Assembly: GCA_020633555.1 (NCBI GenBank) | Contig: JACKDL010000003.1 | Span: 1 to 64,000, forward strand | Direction: 5' to 3' | Source: Myxococcales bacterium | GTDB taxonomy: Bacteria > Myxococcota_A > Bradymonadia > UBA7976 > UBA1532 | Length of the DNA stretch: 64,000 nt | Shown: one piece after another, positions 48,078-57,991 of the stretch | Position numbering within the stretch: position 1 is the first letter of the stretch | Layout: every line of letters starts with the position of its first letter | Made by a program: the position numbers and the translations under genes | The notes under the pieces: model-generated | Databases searched by the model: none | The model's input: only the letters and a program-made list of their open reading frames with translations | What the model was told of the DNA's origin: nothing

Positions 48078-49225
48078 TCACGCCTTGAGCAGCCAGCGCC
48101 CCACCCGGTGCAGGGCCGCCAGATCCCGCACGTCCAGGGGCATCAGGGGCACGCGCACCGGCGCCTCGCCCGCGGCGCCCGCCAGGTGCTCGATGGCCCG
48201 CCCGTCCCGATCGGCCATGTTGTTGTGGGCGCTGAAGGCCCGCCGCATGCCCTGCAGCAGGGCCCCGCGCTCGCCGTCGGTGAGCTCGGGCAGCAGGCCC
48301 GCCAGCTCGCCCAGCAGGTGCCCGTCGTGCTCGGGCCCGGTGCCGGTGTCGGGGTAGTGCATGTGCACCCGGTTGACGATGAAGCCCTCGAAGTTGAAGC
48401 CCCGCTCGGCCAGCTCGGCCTGGAAGTGCATGGCTTCGTCCACGTTGCTGCGCTTGGGGCTCGTCACCAGGCAGAAGCGCGAGTCGTCGGCGCGCAGCAG
48501 AGCCTTCAGGCGCTCGCTGGCGTGCTTCAGGGCGTCGAGGATGGTGGCGAACACCGCCAGGAACTCGCCCAGGTCCTCCAGGAAGGGGCCGCCGGTCATG
48601 CGGTCCAGGCTGCGCAGCACCAGGCCGCGCCCCTTGCCGATGAGCCGCCCCGCCAGGTTGTCGCTGACCTGCTGGCTCTTCACCAGCACCTGGATGGCGC
48701 TGGAGTCCAGGGCGTCGAGCATGCGGTCGGGCGCCTCGAGGAAGTCCATGGCGTGCACGGCCGGCGGCGTGTCCAGGATCACCAGGTCGAAGCCGCCCTC
48801 CTCCACCAGGGCCCGCACCTGCTCGATGGCCATGTACTCCTGGGCCCCCGACAGCGAGGTCGAGAAGTACTTGTAGTAGGTGTTGTCGAGGATCCGCCGG
48901 GCCATCTGGGGGTTGGGGGCGAAGCGCCGCACCATCTGATCGCCGGTGGTCTTGGTGTCGAGCATCATGGCCCACAGCTCGCCGGGGGCCTCCAGGCCGG
49001 CGGCGGCGAACAGGGCGGGCTCCACCCGGCGCAGCTCGCCGGTGAGCGCCTCGAGCCCGATGGCCTGGGCCAGCCGCCGGGCGGGGTCGATGGTGAGCAC
49101 CGCCACGCGGCGCCCCATCCGGGCGGCCTCGACCCCCAGCGCCGCGGCGGTGGTGGTCTTGCCCACCCCGCCCGAGCCCGCGGTGATCAGCAGACGGCGC
49201 GTGCGCAGGGCCTCGGCCAGGCGGC

Positions 49226-49229
<4 letters not shown>
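48078..49229 (-). CDS. ArsA/Get3-family ATPase (second of pair)
   Basis: A 383-residue P-loop ATPase of the SIMIBI class. The signature lysine P-loop is ITAGSGGVGKTTTAAALG (about 14-31), switch I region TIDPARRLAQAIG (about 46), and LVILDTPP (about 150) is Walker B-like. It lacks the arsenite-binding Cys set of ArsA, and no arsenite pump is present, so a Get3-like or other membrane-targeting role is more likely. GTG overlaps the stop of the other ArsA gene (GTGA). Confidence 0.92.
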
Positions 49230-50197
<968 letters not shown>

Positions 50198-50258
50198 GGG
50201 GTCGCTTCGGGCCTTTCCAACAGGAGCGTGAGCGAGGGGGCGGCCGGGCCGCCGCGGT

Positions 50259-51113
50259 TCAGTCGTAGGTGTAGAAGCCCTGGCCGGTCTTCCGGCCGAG
50301 CTTGCCGGCCCGCACCATCCGCTTGAGGATGCGCGGCGGGCGGAAGGTGTCGCTGCCGATCTCGCGGTGCAGGTGCTCGGTGATGGCCAGCCGCACGTCC
50401 AGGCCCACCAGATCGGTGAGCGCCAGGGGCCCGATGGGGTGGCGGTAGCCCAGGGTCATGGCCTTGTCGATGTCCTCGGCGCTGGCCACGCCCTCTTCGA
50501 ACATGCGCATGGCCTCGTTGCCCAGGGCGATGCCCAGCCGGCTGGTGGCGAAGCCGGGGGCGTCGGCCACCTCGATGCAGGTCTTGCCCAGGCGCTCGCC
50601 CACGGCGCGGGCGGCGGCCATCACCGCCGGATCGGTGAACTCGCCGCGCACCAGCTCCAGCAGGGGCATCACCGCCACCGGGTTGAAGAAGTGCATGCCC
50701 AGCACCCGGGGGGCCCGGGTGGTGGCGCTGGCGATCTCGGTGATGGGCAGGCTGCTGGTGTTGCTCGCCAGGATCGCGTGATCGGGCGCGGCGGCGTCGA
50801 TCTGCCCGAAGAGGCTGCGCTTGAGCTCCATGTGCTCGGGCACGGCCTCGATGACCAGATCGGCGCTGGCCACTGCGGCGCCCAGGTTGGTGGAGCCCTT
50901 CAGCCGGGAGCGGCCCTGCTCGGCCTCGGCCTCGGTCATCTTCTGCCGCGCCACGCCCTTGGCGTAGATGCGCCCGATGGCGTCCAGCCCCCCGATGACC
51001 CGCGTGTTGTCCACGTCCACCAGGGTGACGGTGTAGCCCACCCGGGCGGCCTGCCCGGCGATGCCGTGGCCCATGGTGCCCGCGCCGATCACCACGATGT
51101 GCTGGATGTCCAC
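50259..51113 (-). CDS. 3-hydroxybutyryl-CoA dehydrogenase family enzyme
   Basis: A 284-residue protein, the usual size. The NAD Rossmann motif VVIGAGTMGHGIAG (about 6-19) is followed by LVDVD, NTSSLPITEIA, the catalytic-region GMHFFNPVAVMPLLE (His about 139) and a helical C-terminal dimer domain ending KTGQGFYTYD. It interconverts 3-hydroxyacyl-CoA and 3-oxoacyl-CoA in fatty-acid or butyrate metabolism. GTG 51113 follows AGGAGG (51128-51123) by 9 nt. First gene of the minus-strand unit. Confidence 0.94.
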   Translation of the reverse strand: MDIQHIVVIGAGTMGHGIAGQAARVGYTVTLVDVDNTRVIGGLDAIGRIYAKGVARQKMTEAEAEQGRSRLKGSTNLGAAVASADLVIEAVPEHMELKRSLFGQIDAAAPDHAILASNTSSLPITEIASATTRAPRVLGMHFFNPVAVMPLLELVRGEFTDPAVMAAARAVGERLGKTCIEVADAPGFATSRLGIALGNEAMRMFEEGVASAEDIDKAMTLGYRHPIGPLALTDLVGLDVRLAITEHLHREIGSDTFRPPRILKRMVRAGKLGRKTGQGFYTYD

Positions 51114-51126
51114 GGGGTCGGGCCTC

Positions 51127-51155
51127 CTGACAGCAAGGTCGCGCGATGATATGTG
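51127..51155 (+). promoter_or_regulatory. promoter of thyA-folA
   Basis: CTGACA (51127-51132), a 17-nt spacer and TATGTG (51150-51155). The leader of about 28 nt carries AAGGAG (51173-51178). It overlaps the promoter on the other strand. Confidence 0.5.
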
Positions 51156-51174
51156 CAGCCCTTCGCATGGACAA
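51146..51174 (-). promoter_or_regulatory. promoter of the hydroxyacyl-CoA dehydrogenase operon
   Basis: On the minus strand: TTGTCC (51174-51169), a 17-nt spacer and TATCAT (51151-51146), five of six matches in the -10. It shares the TATA-like core with the opposite promoter, so the two should exclude each other. Confidence 0.55.
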
Positions 51175-51189
51175 GGAGCGCCGCCGCCC

Positions 51190-51984
51190 ATGACGCCCTA
51201 CCTGGATCTGCTGCGCGACGTGCTGGCCCACGGCGCCGAGCGCGGCGACCGCACCGGCACCGGCACCCTGAGCGTGTTCGGCCGCCAGACCCGCTACGAC
51301 CTGCGCCAGGGCTTCCCCGCGGTGACCACCAAGCGGCTGCACTTTCACAGCGTGAAGGCCGAGCTGCTGTGGTTCCTGAAGGGCAGCACCAACGTGCGCT
51401 GGCTGCAGGACCAGAAGGTCCGCATCTGGAACGAGTGGGCCGACGAAGAGGGCGAGCTGGGCCCGGTGTACGGCCACCAGTGGCGCAGCTTCCCCAGCCC
51501 CAGCGGGGACGCCGTGGACCAGATCGCCACGGTCATCGACCAGATCAAGCGCACGCCGGACTCGCGGCGCATGCTGGTGAGCGCCTGGAACCCCGGGCAG
51601 CTCGCCGAGATGCGCCTGCCCCCCTGCCACGTGCTGTTCCAGTTCTACGTGCACGCCGGCCGGCTGAGCTGCCAGCTCTATCAGCGCAGCGCCGATCTGT
51701 TCCTGGGCGTGCCCTTCAACGTGGCCAGCTACAGCCTGCTCACCCACATGATCGCCCAGGTGGCGGGGCTGCAAGTCGGCGAGTTCATTCATACTCTGGG
51801 CGACGCGCACATCTACCAGAACCACGTCGAGCAGGTGCGCACCCAGCTCGCGCGGGCGCCCTACCCCCTGCCCACCCTGTGGCTGGATCCGACCATCACC
51901 GCCATCGACGACTTCGAGATGGACCACATCCGGCTGGAGGGCTACCGGCACCACCCCACCATCAAGGCGCAGGTGGCCGTCTGA
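51190..51984 (+). CDS. thyA: thymidylate synthase (ThyA)
   Basis: A 264-residue protein, the same length as the E. coli enzyme. It methylates dUMP to dTMP using methylene-tetrahydrofolate. The catalytic Cys lies in PPCHVLFQFYV at residue 146, the family position; GDRTGTGTLSVFG (phosphate-binding Arg), QRSADLFLGVPFN and HIYQNH are all present. ATG 51190 is preceded by AAGGAG. The stop shares a base with folA (TGATG), coupling the dTMP step to dihydrofolate recycling. Confidence 0.97.
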   Translation: MTPYLDLLRDVLAHGAERGDRTGTGTLSVFGRQTRYDLRQGFPAVTTKRLHFHSVKAELLWFLKGSTNVRWLQDQKVRIWNEWADEEGELGPVYGHQWRSFPSPSGDAVDQIATVIDQIKRTPDSRRMLVSAWNPGQLAEMRLPPCHVLFQFYVHAGRLSCQLYQRSADLFLGVPFNVASYSLLTHMIAQVAGLQVGEFIHTLGDAHIYQNHVEQVRTQLARAPYPLPTLWLDPTITAIDDFEMDHIRLEGYRHHPTIKAQVAV

Positions 51985-52517
51985 TGGGCACCACGCTGTC
52001 GCTCATCGCGGCGCTGGGCCCCGACCGGGTCATCGGCAAGGGCGGCGATCTGCCCTGGCGGCTGCCGGCGGATCTGAAGCGCTTCAAGGTGCGCACCTGG
52101 GGCAAGCCCGTGATCATGGGCCGCAAGACCCACGAGAGCATCGGCCGGGCCCTGCCGGGGCGGCGCAACCTGGTGCTCAGCCGGGGCACGCCGGACCTGG
52201 CGGCCGACGTGGAGCGGGTGGACAGCCTGGAGGCCGCGCGGGTGCGCTGCGCCGGCGAGCCCGAGGTGATGATCATCGGCGGCGCGGGCCTGTATCAGGC
52301 GGCGCTCCCTGTGGCCGATCGGCTCTACCTGACGCTGGTGCGCGGCCTGTTCGACGGCGACACGTGGTTCCCGGCGCTGCCGGCGGACACCTGGCGGATC
52401 GTGGACAAGCACGACCACCCGGCGGACGCGAAGAACCGCTGGGCGCACACCGAGTTCATCCTGGAGCGGGGGGCGGGCGGCGCCTGGCCGCCCGAGCTGG
52501 CGGGCTGGATCGGCTGA
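51984..52517 (+). CDS. folA: dihydrofolate reductase
   Basis: A 177-residue protein that reduces dihydrofolate left by thymidylate synthase. It shows SLIAALGPDRVIGKGGDLPW, the catalytic acid in LPADLKRF (about 30), VIMGRKTHESIG and IIGGAGLYQAALP. The C-terminal TEFILER is normal, with about 12 extra residues. Translation is coupled to thyA by the TGATG junction. Confidence 0.97.
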   Translation: MGTTLSLIAALGPDRVIGKGGDLPWRLPADLKRFKVRTWGKPVIMGRKTHESIGRALPGRRNLVLSRGTPDLAADVERVDSLEAARVRCAGEPEVMIIGGAGLYQAALPVADRLYLTLVRGLFDGDTWFPALPADTWRIVDKHDHPADAKNRWAHTEFILERGAGGAWPPELAGWIG

Positions 52518-52535
52518 GCCACCTGAGGGGCTCGC

Positions 52536-52937
52536 TCAGTCCTCGTCGCCGCCGGCGTCCTTCAAGAAGCCCGCGACCACCTCGCGCACCTCGTCGAGGT
52601 CGAACGGCTTGTCCAGGTAGGCGTCGGCCCCGTAGAGCGGCGCGGTCAGCTCGTTGACCGTCTTGCCCACCCCCGTGAGCATCAGCACCTTGATGTGGGC
52701 CAGCGTGGGCTTGCCACGAATGTACTTGAGGATCTCCCAGCCGTTCAGCACGGGCATCATCACATCGAGCACCACCGCGTCGGGCTGCTCGACGATGACC
52801 GTCTCGAGGGCCTCCTCGCCGTTCTTGGCCTCCAGGATCTCGCAGCCCAGGGGGCCCAGGGCGCGGCGCACGAGCTGGCGCATCTCGAGATCGTCGTCGG
52901 CGAGCAGCACCCGCGGTCGGGTCTGGGCGTCGGCCAT
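52536..52937 (-). CDS. single-domain response regulator (CheY-like)
   Basis: A 133-residue receiver domain with no output domain. It has acidic residues LADDD (about 13-15), the phospho-accepting Asp in VVLDVMMP (residue 58), Thr in LMLTG (about 88) and Lys in YLDKPF (about 110). Such stand-alone receivers relay phosphate or bind partner proteins. No histidine kinase is adjacent. It is convergent with folA and divergent from the S41 protease gene. Confidence 0.95.
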   Translation of the reverse strand: MADAQTRPRVLLADDDLEMRQLVRRALGPLGCEILEAKNGEEALETVIVEQPDAVVLDVMMPVLNGWEILKYIRGKPTLAHIKVLMLTGVGKTVNELTAPLYGADAYLDKPFDLDEVREVVAGFLKDAGGDED

Positions 52938-52968
52938 TGGGGCATCTCCCTCGGCGGTGTCGGGGGCC

Positions 52969-52998
52969 AGGATCCGTCCCCCCCCGCGAGGTTGTCAA
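52969..52998 (-). promoter_or_regulatory. possible promoter of the response regulator
   Basis: On the minus strand: perfect TTGACA (52998-52993), an 18-nt spacer and GATCCT (52974-52969). The -35 is consensus, the -10 weak. A GGGAG ribosome site lies downstream. Confidence 0.4.
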
Positions 52999-53087
52999 GG
53001 TGGGTGGGGTTGGCGGGGCCGGCCGGGAACCCCGAGGGGCCGCCAAGCGTCTGACCGAGGCGGAACACCGCGGGCGCCGGCCTTGGT

Positions 53088-53117
53088 TTGGCCGGATCGG
53101 CGGCTGGTGCGTACACT
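53088..53117 (+). promoter_or_regulatory. possible promoter of the S41 protease operon
   Basis: TTGGCC (53088-53093), an 18-nt spacer and TACACT (53112-53117), with the start near 53124 and a leader of about 43 nt to ATG 53167. Confidence 0.45.
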
Positions 53118-53166
53118 CGACCCACAGGCGGCCGCCCGCCTGCCCCGCGGCCCGCACAGGAGCTCG

Positions 53167-56100
53167 ATGAAGCCGATGCTGAAGCCCTTCGCAGCCCTGG
53201 CCTCGCTCTTGGGCGCGTTCTACCTGAGCGTCTCGTATCAGTACGGCGATCCCGGCTGGCAGGTGCAGTTCACCGAGCCCACCGCCGAGGCGCGGGGCGC
53301 GGGGGCCCTGGAGGGCGGCGAGGGCACCGACGGGGCCTACGATCTGCAGAGCCTGGCGATCCTGAACCGGGCGGTGATCCACATCAAAGAGAACTACGTG
53401 GATCCCTCGCGCATCAACGAGCGCAAGATGATCGGGGCCGCGCTGGAGGAGGTGCAGCGCACCGTCGCCGAGCTGCTGGTCGAGGTGGAGAAGGACAAGG
53501 ACGGGGTGCCCACCCGGGTGACCGTGCGGGTGGACGAGGCGCGGCAGACGTTCGAGCTGGGGGACGTGGGCAACCTCTGGCAGATGTCGTTCAAGTTCAA
53601 GGACGTCTTCAAGTTCGTCCAGGCCCACCTGAAGCACCACGACAAGCTGCGCGACATCGAGTACGCGGCCATCAACGGCATGCTCTCGACGCTGGATCCC
53701 CACTCGGTGCTGCTGAAGCCCGAGGACTACCGCGAGATGAAGCTGTCGACCCGCGGGAAGTTCGGCGGGCTGGGCATCGTGATCAGCATCCGCGACGGCA
53801 AGCTGACGGTGATCAACCCCATCGAGGACACGCCGGCGAGCCGCGCAGGGCTGAAGGCGGGCGATCGCATCGTGCAAATCGGCCTGGACAGCACCGTGAA
53901 CATGGCCCTGTCGGACGCGGTGGACATGATGCGCGGCGAGCCGGGCACGCCCATCGACATCTGGGTCACCCGCGAGGGCTGGGCGGCGCCGCGGAAGTTC
54001 ACGCTGACCCGGGCGAACATCAAGGTGAAGAGCGTGGCGGCCCAGCGGCTGAAGGGCGGCGTGGGCTGGGTGAAGGTGCGCAACTTCCAGGGCACCACCT
54101 TCGACGAGCTGACGGACGCCCTGCAGGAGATGAAGCGCCGCGGCCGCCTGAAGGGGCTGGTGCTGGATCTGCGGGGCAACCCCGGCGGGCTGCTGGATCA
54201 GGCCATCAAGATGAGCGACCTGTTCGTGAAGAGCGGGCCGCTGGTGACCACCGTGGGCTTCGGCGACAAGATGCGCGAGCCCAAGATGGCCACCCGCACG
54301 GGCACCCAGGCCACGCTGCCGCTGGCGGTGCTCATCGACAACAACTCGGCCAGCGCCAGCGAGATCGTGGCGGGCGCGTTGAAGAACCACCACCGGGCGG
54401 TGGTGATCGGCCAGCAGAGCTTCGGCAAGGGCTCGGTGCAGGTCATCTACGACAACAAGGACGACTCGGCGCTGAAGCTGACCATCGCGCAGTACCTGAC
54501 GCCGGGGGACGTGAGCATCCAGTCGGTGGGCATCACGCCGCACATCGCCACCCAGCCAGTGGTGATCACCGACGAGGCCACCGACGTGTTCCGCAGCCTC
54601 ACCGAGCGGTCGGGCGAGAAGGATCTGGAGGGGCACCTGGATCACGCGTCGGCCGAGCTGAGCAAGGCGGCCAAGCCGGTGACCACGGTGCGCTACCTGC
54701 GCGACGAGAAGCTGGAAGAGAAGATCCGCGACAACCCCAACGACCTGATCGAGGACTTCGAGGTGGAGTTCGCGCGGGCGCTGCTGCTGAGCGCGGGGGC
54801 GAACAACAGCGACGAGCTGCTGGAGAAGGCCGCCCCCGAGCTGGCCCGGCAGGCCCAGGACCAGAACGCCGCCATCGTGAAGGCCCTGAAGGCCCGCGGG
54901 GTGGACTGGGCCGAGGCCACGGCCGGCAAGGGCGCGCCCGCCGGCCAGATCACCCTGGCCAGCGACGCCACCGGGGCGGTGGAGGCGGGCCAGACGGTGA
55001 AGCTGACCGCCACCATCACCAACACGGGCACCGCCCCCTTCACGCAGCTCCGGGCGCTGAGCCGGTCGGACAACGAGGCCTTCGAGGGCTGGGAGTTCCT
55101 GTTCGGCAACGTGCCCCCCGGCGAGACGCGCACCTGGACGGTGCCGGTGGCCCTGAGCAAGGCCGCCCTGTCGCGGGTGGACGAGGTGAAGCTGGAGCTG
55201 CACGCCGCCGACGAGCGGGTGCCCACGGCGGCACCGCTGAAGCTGGCGGTGAAGCAGCTCGAGCGGCCGCGCTTCGCGCTGACCTGGCAGCTCGACGATC
55301 GCGAGCGGGGCAACGGCGACGGGGTGCTTCAGCAGGGCGAGGAGGCCTCGATCACCGTCACCGTGCGCAACGTGGGCGAGGGCGCGGCCCACGGGCTGTT
55401 CGCCGCCCTGCGCGACGACGGCAAGGACGGGCGGCGGGATCTGTTCATCAAGCGGGGCCGGGTGGAGCGCGAGAAGGAGGGGCTGGCCCCGGGCGCGAGC
55501 GCCGAGTTCGTCTTCAGCTTCAAGGTGAAGGAGGACGCCGAGCCCGAGGTGGCGGTGAGCCTGGGGGTGCACGACCCCGAGCTGCGCGAGGGCACCAGCG
55601 AGAAGGTGGCCCTGCGGGTGCTGCCCACGGGCGCCGGCCCGGTGGCCACCCAGCAGGCGGTGGCGCCGCGGGGGGGCGCGGCCCTGCTGCTGCGCGGGGT
55701 GCAGGGGGCCGACGACGCCCCGGCGGTGGCCACCGCGCCGTTCGCCATCGCCGACGCCGAGCTGGACGGTTGGCTGCGGGTGCCCATGGCCGAGAAGCGC
55801 TACGCCTGGGTGCCCGCCGCCGAGACCCAGCCCCACACGGGGCTGTCCGGCGTGCCGCGCATCGATCCCGTGGTGCCCAAGGGCCCGCCGGTGATCACCC
55901 TGGCGGATCGTGAGCTGAGCCCCGAGACCGCCGCCGAGGCGGTGACCGTGAGCGGCGAGGTGCTGGCGGACAAGCTGGTGAAGGACCTGCTCATCTACGT
56001 GAACAACCGCAAGGTGTTCTTCAAATCGAACGCCGGCGGGCCGGTGGACCGGCTGCCCTTCTCGGCGCGGGTGCCGCTGGAGGCGGGCGTGAACCGCATC

Positions 56101-56181
56101 ACCCTCATCGCCCGGCAGGACGACGAGGCGGCCAGCCGGCGCACGGTGATCGTGCACCGCGAGGGGGCGAGCGCGCCGTGA
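53167..56181 (+). CDS. S41 C-terminal processing peptidase with long C-terminal extension
   Basis: A 1004-residue exported protease. An N-terminal hydrophobic segment (about 8-24) is a signal or anchor. A PDZ domain (about 190-265, GLGIVISIRDGKL...AGLKAGDRI) precedes the S41 core with LVLDLRGNPGGLLDQA, the Ser in NNSASASEIVAGAL (about 393-397) and the Lys in SFGKGSVQ (about 421), an intact Ser-Lys dyad. Residues about 600-1004 are not protease: CARDB-like beta domains (ITNTGTAPF, VRNVGEGA) and a final beta domain. Normal CtpA proteases are near 400-550 residues, so the extension doubles it. First gene of a plus-strand unit. Confidence 0.93.
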   Translation: MKPMLKPFAALASLLGAFYLSVSYQYGDPGWQVQFTEPTAEARGAGALEGGEGTDGAYDLQSLAILNRAVIHIKENYVDPSRINERKMIGAALEEVQRTVAELLVEVEKDKDGVPTRVTVRVDEARQTFELGDVGNLWQMSFKFKDVFKFVQAHLKHHDKLRDIEYAAINGMLSTLDPHSVLLKPEDYREMKLSTRGKFGGLGIVISIRDGKLTVINPIEDTPASRAGLKAGDRIVQIGLDSTVNMALSDAVDMMRGEPGTPIDIWVTREGWAAPRKFTLTRANIKVKSVAAQRLKGGVGWVKVRNFQGTTFDELTDALQEMKRRGRLKGLVLDLRGNPGGLLDQAIKMSDLFVKSGPLVTTVGFGDKMREPKMATRTGTQATLPLAVLIDNNSASASEIVAGALKNHHRAVVIGQQSFGKGSVQVIYDNKDDSALKLTIAQYLTPGDVSIQSVGITPHIATQPVVITDEATDVFRSLTERSGEKDLEGHLDHASAELSKAAKPVTTVRYLRDEKLEEKIRDNPNDLIEDFEVEFARALLLSAGANNSDELLEKAAPELARQAQDQNAAIVKALKARGVDWAEATAGKGAPAGQITLASDATGAVEAGQTVKLTATITNTGTAPFTQLRALSRSDNEAFEGWEFLFGNVPPGETRTWTVPVALSKAALSRVDEVKLELHAADERVPTAAPLKLAVKQLERPRFALTWQLDDRERGNGDGVLQQGEEASITVTVRNVGEGAAHGLFAALRDDGKDGRRDLFIKRGRVEREKEGLAPGASAEFVFSFKVKEDAEPEVAVSLGVHDPELREGTSEKVALRVLPTGAGPVATQQAVAPRGGAALLLRGVQGADDAPAVATAPFAIADAELDGWLRVPMAEKRYAWVPAAETQPHTGLSGVPRIDPVVPKGPPVITLADRELSPETAAEAVTVSGEVLADKLVKDLLIYVNNRKVFFKSNAGGPVDRLPFSARVPLEAGVNRITLIARQDDEAASRRTVIVHREGASAP

Positions 56182-56543
56182 GCTTCGCTGTGTGGGGGGC
56201 CTTCGCCATGGCCCTGGCGGTGGCGGCGGGCGCGTTCGGCGCCCACGGCCTGCAGAAGATCCTGACCGAGAAGGCCCTGGCCACCTGGCACACCGGGGCC
56301 GAGTACCACGTCTACCACGCCCTGGGGCTGTTCGCGGTGGCCTGGATCCACAGCGCGGGCGGCGGCGCGCTGGCCACCTGGGCGGGCTGGCTGATGGTGG
56401 CCGGCCTGGTGCTGTTCTCGGGCAGCCTGTACGCCCTGTCGCTGTCGGGCATGAAGTGGCTGGGGGCCATCACCCCCCTGGGCGGCACCGCGTGGATCGC
56501 CGCCTGGATCTGTCTGGCGCTGGCCGCCCGGAAGATCGCTTGA
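56178..56543 (+). CDS. DUF423 (YgdD-like) membrane protein
   Basis: A 121-residue protein with four membrane helices. It has the DUF423 signature GAFGAHGLQ near residue 20 and ITPLGGTAWIAAWICL at the end. GTG overlaps the protease stop (GTGA). Function unknown; the family is widespread and small. Confidence 0.92.
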   Translation: MSFAVWGAFAMALAVAAGAFGAHGLQKILTEKALATWHTGAEYHVYHALGLFAVAWIHSAGGGALATWAGWLMVAGLVLFSGSLYALSLSGMKWLGAITPLGGTAWIAAWICLALAARKIA

Positions 56544-56566
56544 CCGAACCGGCTATCCGCGCCGCC

Positions 56567-57991
56567 ATGAAGATCGTATGTCTGCGGGCCCTGGGGGCGC
56601 TGGCCCTCGTGGCGCTGGCGGCCTGTGGGCCGCCGCCGCCCCCGACCCCGCCCCAGGCCCAGACCCCGAGGGAGCGCATGCTCGAGCGATTCGAGGCCCA
56701 AGGTCGCCCGGTCCAGCACGTGACCGACTACACGTTCGGCGAGATGACGGTGAGCCAGTACCGCCTGCACAACGGGCTGACGGTGCTGCACCTGCCCGAT
56801 CACCGGGCGCCGCTGTTCAGCTACCAGACGTGGATGCGGGTGGGCAGCCGCCACGAGAAGGCGGGCAAGACGGGCATCGCCCACCTGTTCGAGCACCTGA
56901 TGTTCAAGGGCACCGACAAGCGGCCCGAGGGCGTGTTCGACCGCACGCTGGAGGGGCTGGGCGCCCGGGTGAACGCCGCCACCTGGCTGGACTGGACGTT
57001 CTACTACGAGGACGTGCCCGGCCCCGAGCACCTGGCCACGGTCATCGAGCTGGAAGCCGACCGGCTGGCCAACATGCGCCTGGTCTCGGACCAGCTCGAG
57101 AGCGAGCGCAAGGTGGTCATCAACGAGCGCAAGGAGCGGGTGGACAACGATCCCAACGGGAAGCTGAGCGAGGTGCTGTGGTCCACGGCCTTCCAGGCGC
57201 ACCCGTACGGGCAGCCCACCATCGGCTGGATGCCCGACATCGAGGGGCTGAGCCTGGAGGACTGCAAGGCCTTCCACCGCACCTGGTACGCGCCGAACAA
57301 CGCGGTGGTGGTGGTCGTGGGCGACGTGGCGGCCGAGCCGCTGCTGACGGCCATGGTCGAGCACTACGGCGCCCTGGAGCCGGCCGAGATCCCGGCCACG
57401 GCCGCGGTGACCGAGCCCACCCAGGCCGAGCCCCGCCGGGAAGAGCTGACGCTGCCCCTGTCGGGCGAGCGGCTGATGCTGGGCTTCCACGCGCCGGGCG
57501 CCGGCGACGATCTGCACCCCGCGCTGGAGGTGCTGAACGAGGCGCTGTTCGAGGGCGACTCGGCGCGGCTGCGCCGGGCGCTGGTGACCGACGGCGAGCT
57601 GGCCAGCGGGTTCTACGCCTTCGTGCCGGCCTTCGCCGAGCCGGGGCTGTACGAGGTCTCGGTGGATCTGCGCGACGGCCACACCGCCGAGGAGGCCGAG
57701 GCCGTGCTGCTGGCCGAGTTCGCCCAGGTGGTCGAGCACGGGCTCTCCGAGCGCGAGTTCGAGACGGCCCGCAACAAGCTGGAGACGCGGTTCTACCAGC
57801 AGCTCCAGACCGCCAGCCGCCGGGCCCACGGGCTGGGCTACTGGGAGGCCACCCTGGGCGACTTCAGCCAGCTCTTCAGCGGCGGCGAGCGGCTGCGCCA
57901 GGTGACGCCGGCGCAGGTGCAGCAGGTGGCGCGGCAGGTGCTGCGGCCGCAGGGGCGCACGGTGGTCATCGGGCGGCCCGCCCAGCCGTGA
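56567..57991 (+). CDS. M16 zinc peptidase, active subunit (lipoprotein)
   Basis: A 474-residue protein. The signal ends in a lipobox (LAAC, Cys about 20) followed by a Pro-rich spacer. The M16 zinc motif HLFEH is at residues 106-110, and the third ligand Glu lies in VIELEADRL about 75 residues later. C-terminal M16 domain present. It is probably anchored at the membrane facing the periplasm. ATG 56567 is 23 nt after the DUF423 stop. The stop overlaps the ATPase start (GTGA); an inactive M16 partner follows after that gene. Confidence 0.94.
   Translation: MKIVCLRALGALALVALAACGPPPPPTPPQAQTPRERMLERFEAQGRPVQHVTDYTFGEMTVSQYRLHNGLTVLHLPDHRAPLFSYQTWMRVGSRHEKAGKTGIAHLFEHLMFKGTDKRPEGVFDRTLEGLGARVNAATWLDWTFYYEDVPGPEHLATVIELEADRLANMRLVSDQLESERKVVINERKERVDNDPNGKLSEVLWSTAFQAHPYGQPTIGWMPDIEGLSLEDCKAFHRTWYAPNNAVVVVVGDVAAEPLLTAMVEHYGALEPAEIPATAAVTEPTQAEPRREELTLPLSGERLMLGFHAPGAGDDLHPALEVLNEALFEGDSARLRRALVTDGELASGFYAFVPAFAEPGLYEVSVDLRDGHTAEEAEAVLLAEFAQVVEHGLSEREFETARNKLETRFYQQLQTASRRAHGLGYWEATLGDFSQLFSGGERLRQVTPAQVQQVARQVLRPQGRTVVIGRPAQP

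Noticed and set aside
52456..56157. Minus-strand open frame of 1233 codons opposite the S41 protease
   Set aside because: Antisense artefact of GC bias with no motifs; the S41 frame has intact catalytic and PDZ motifs.
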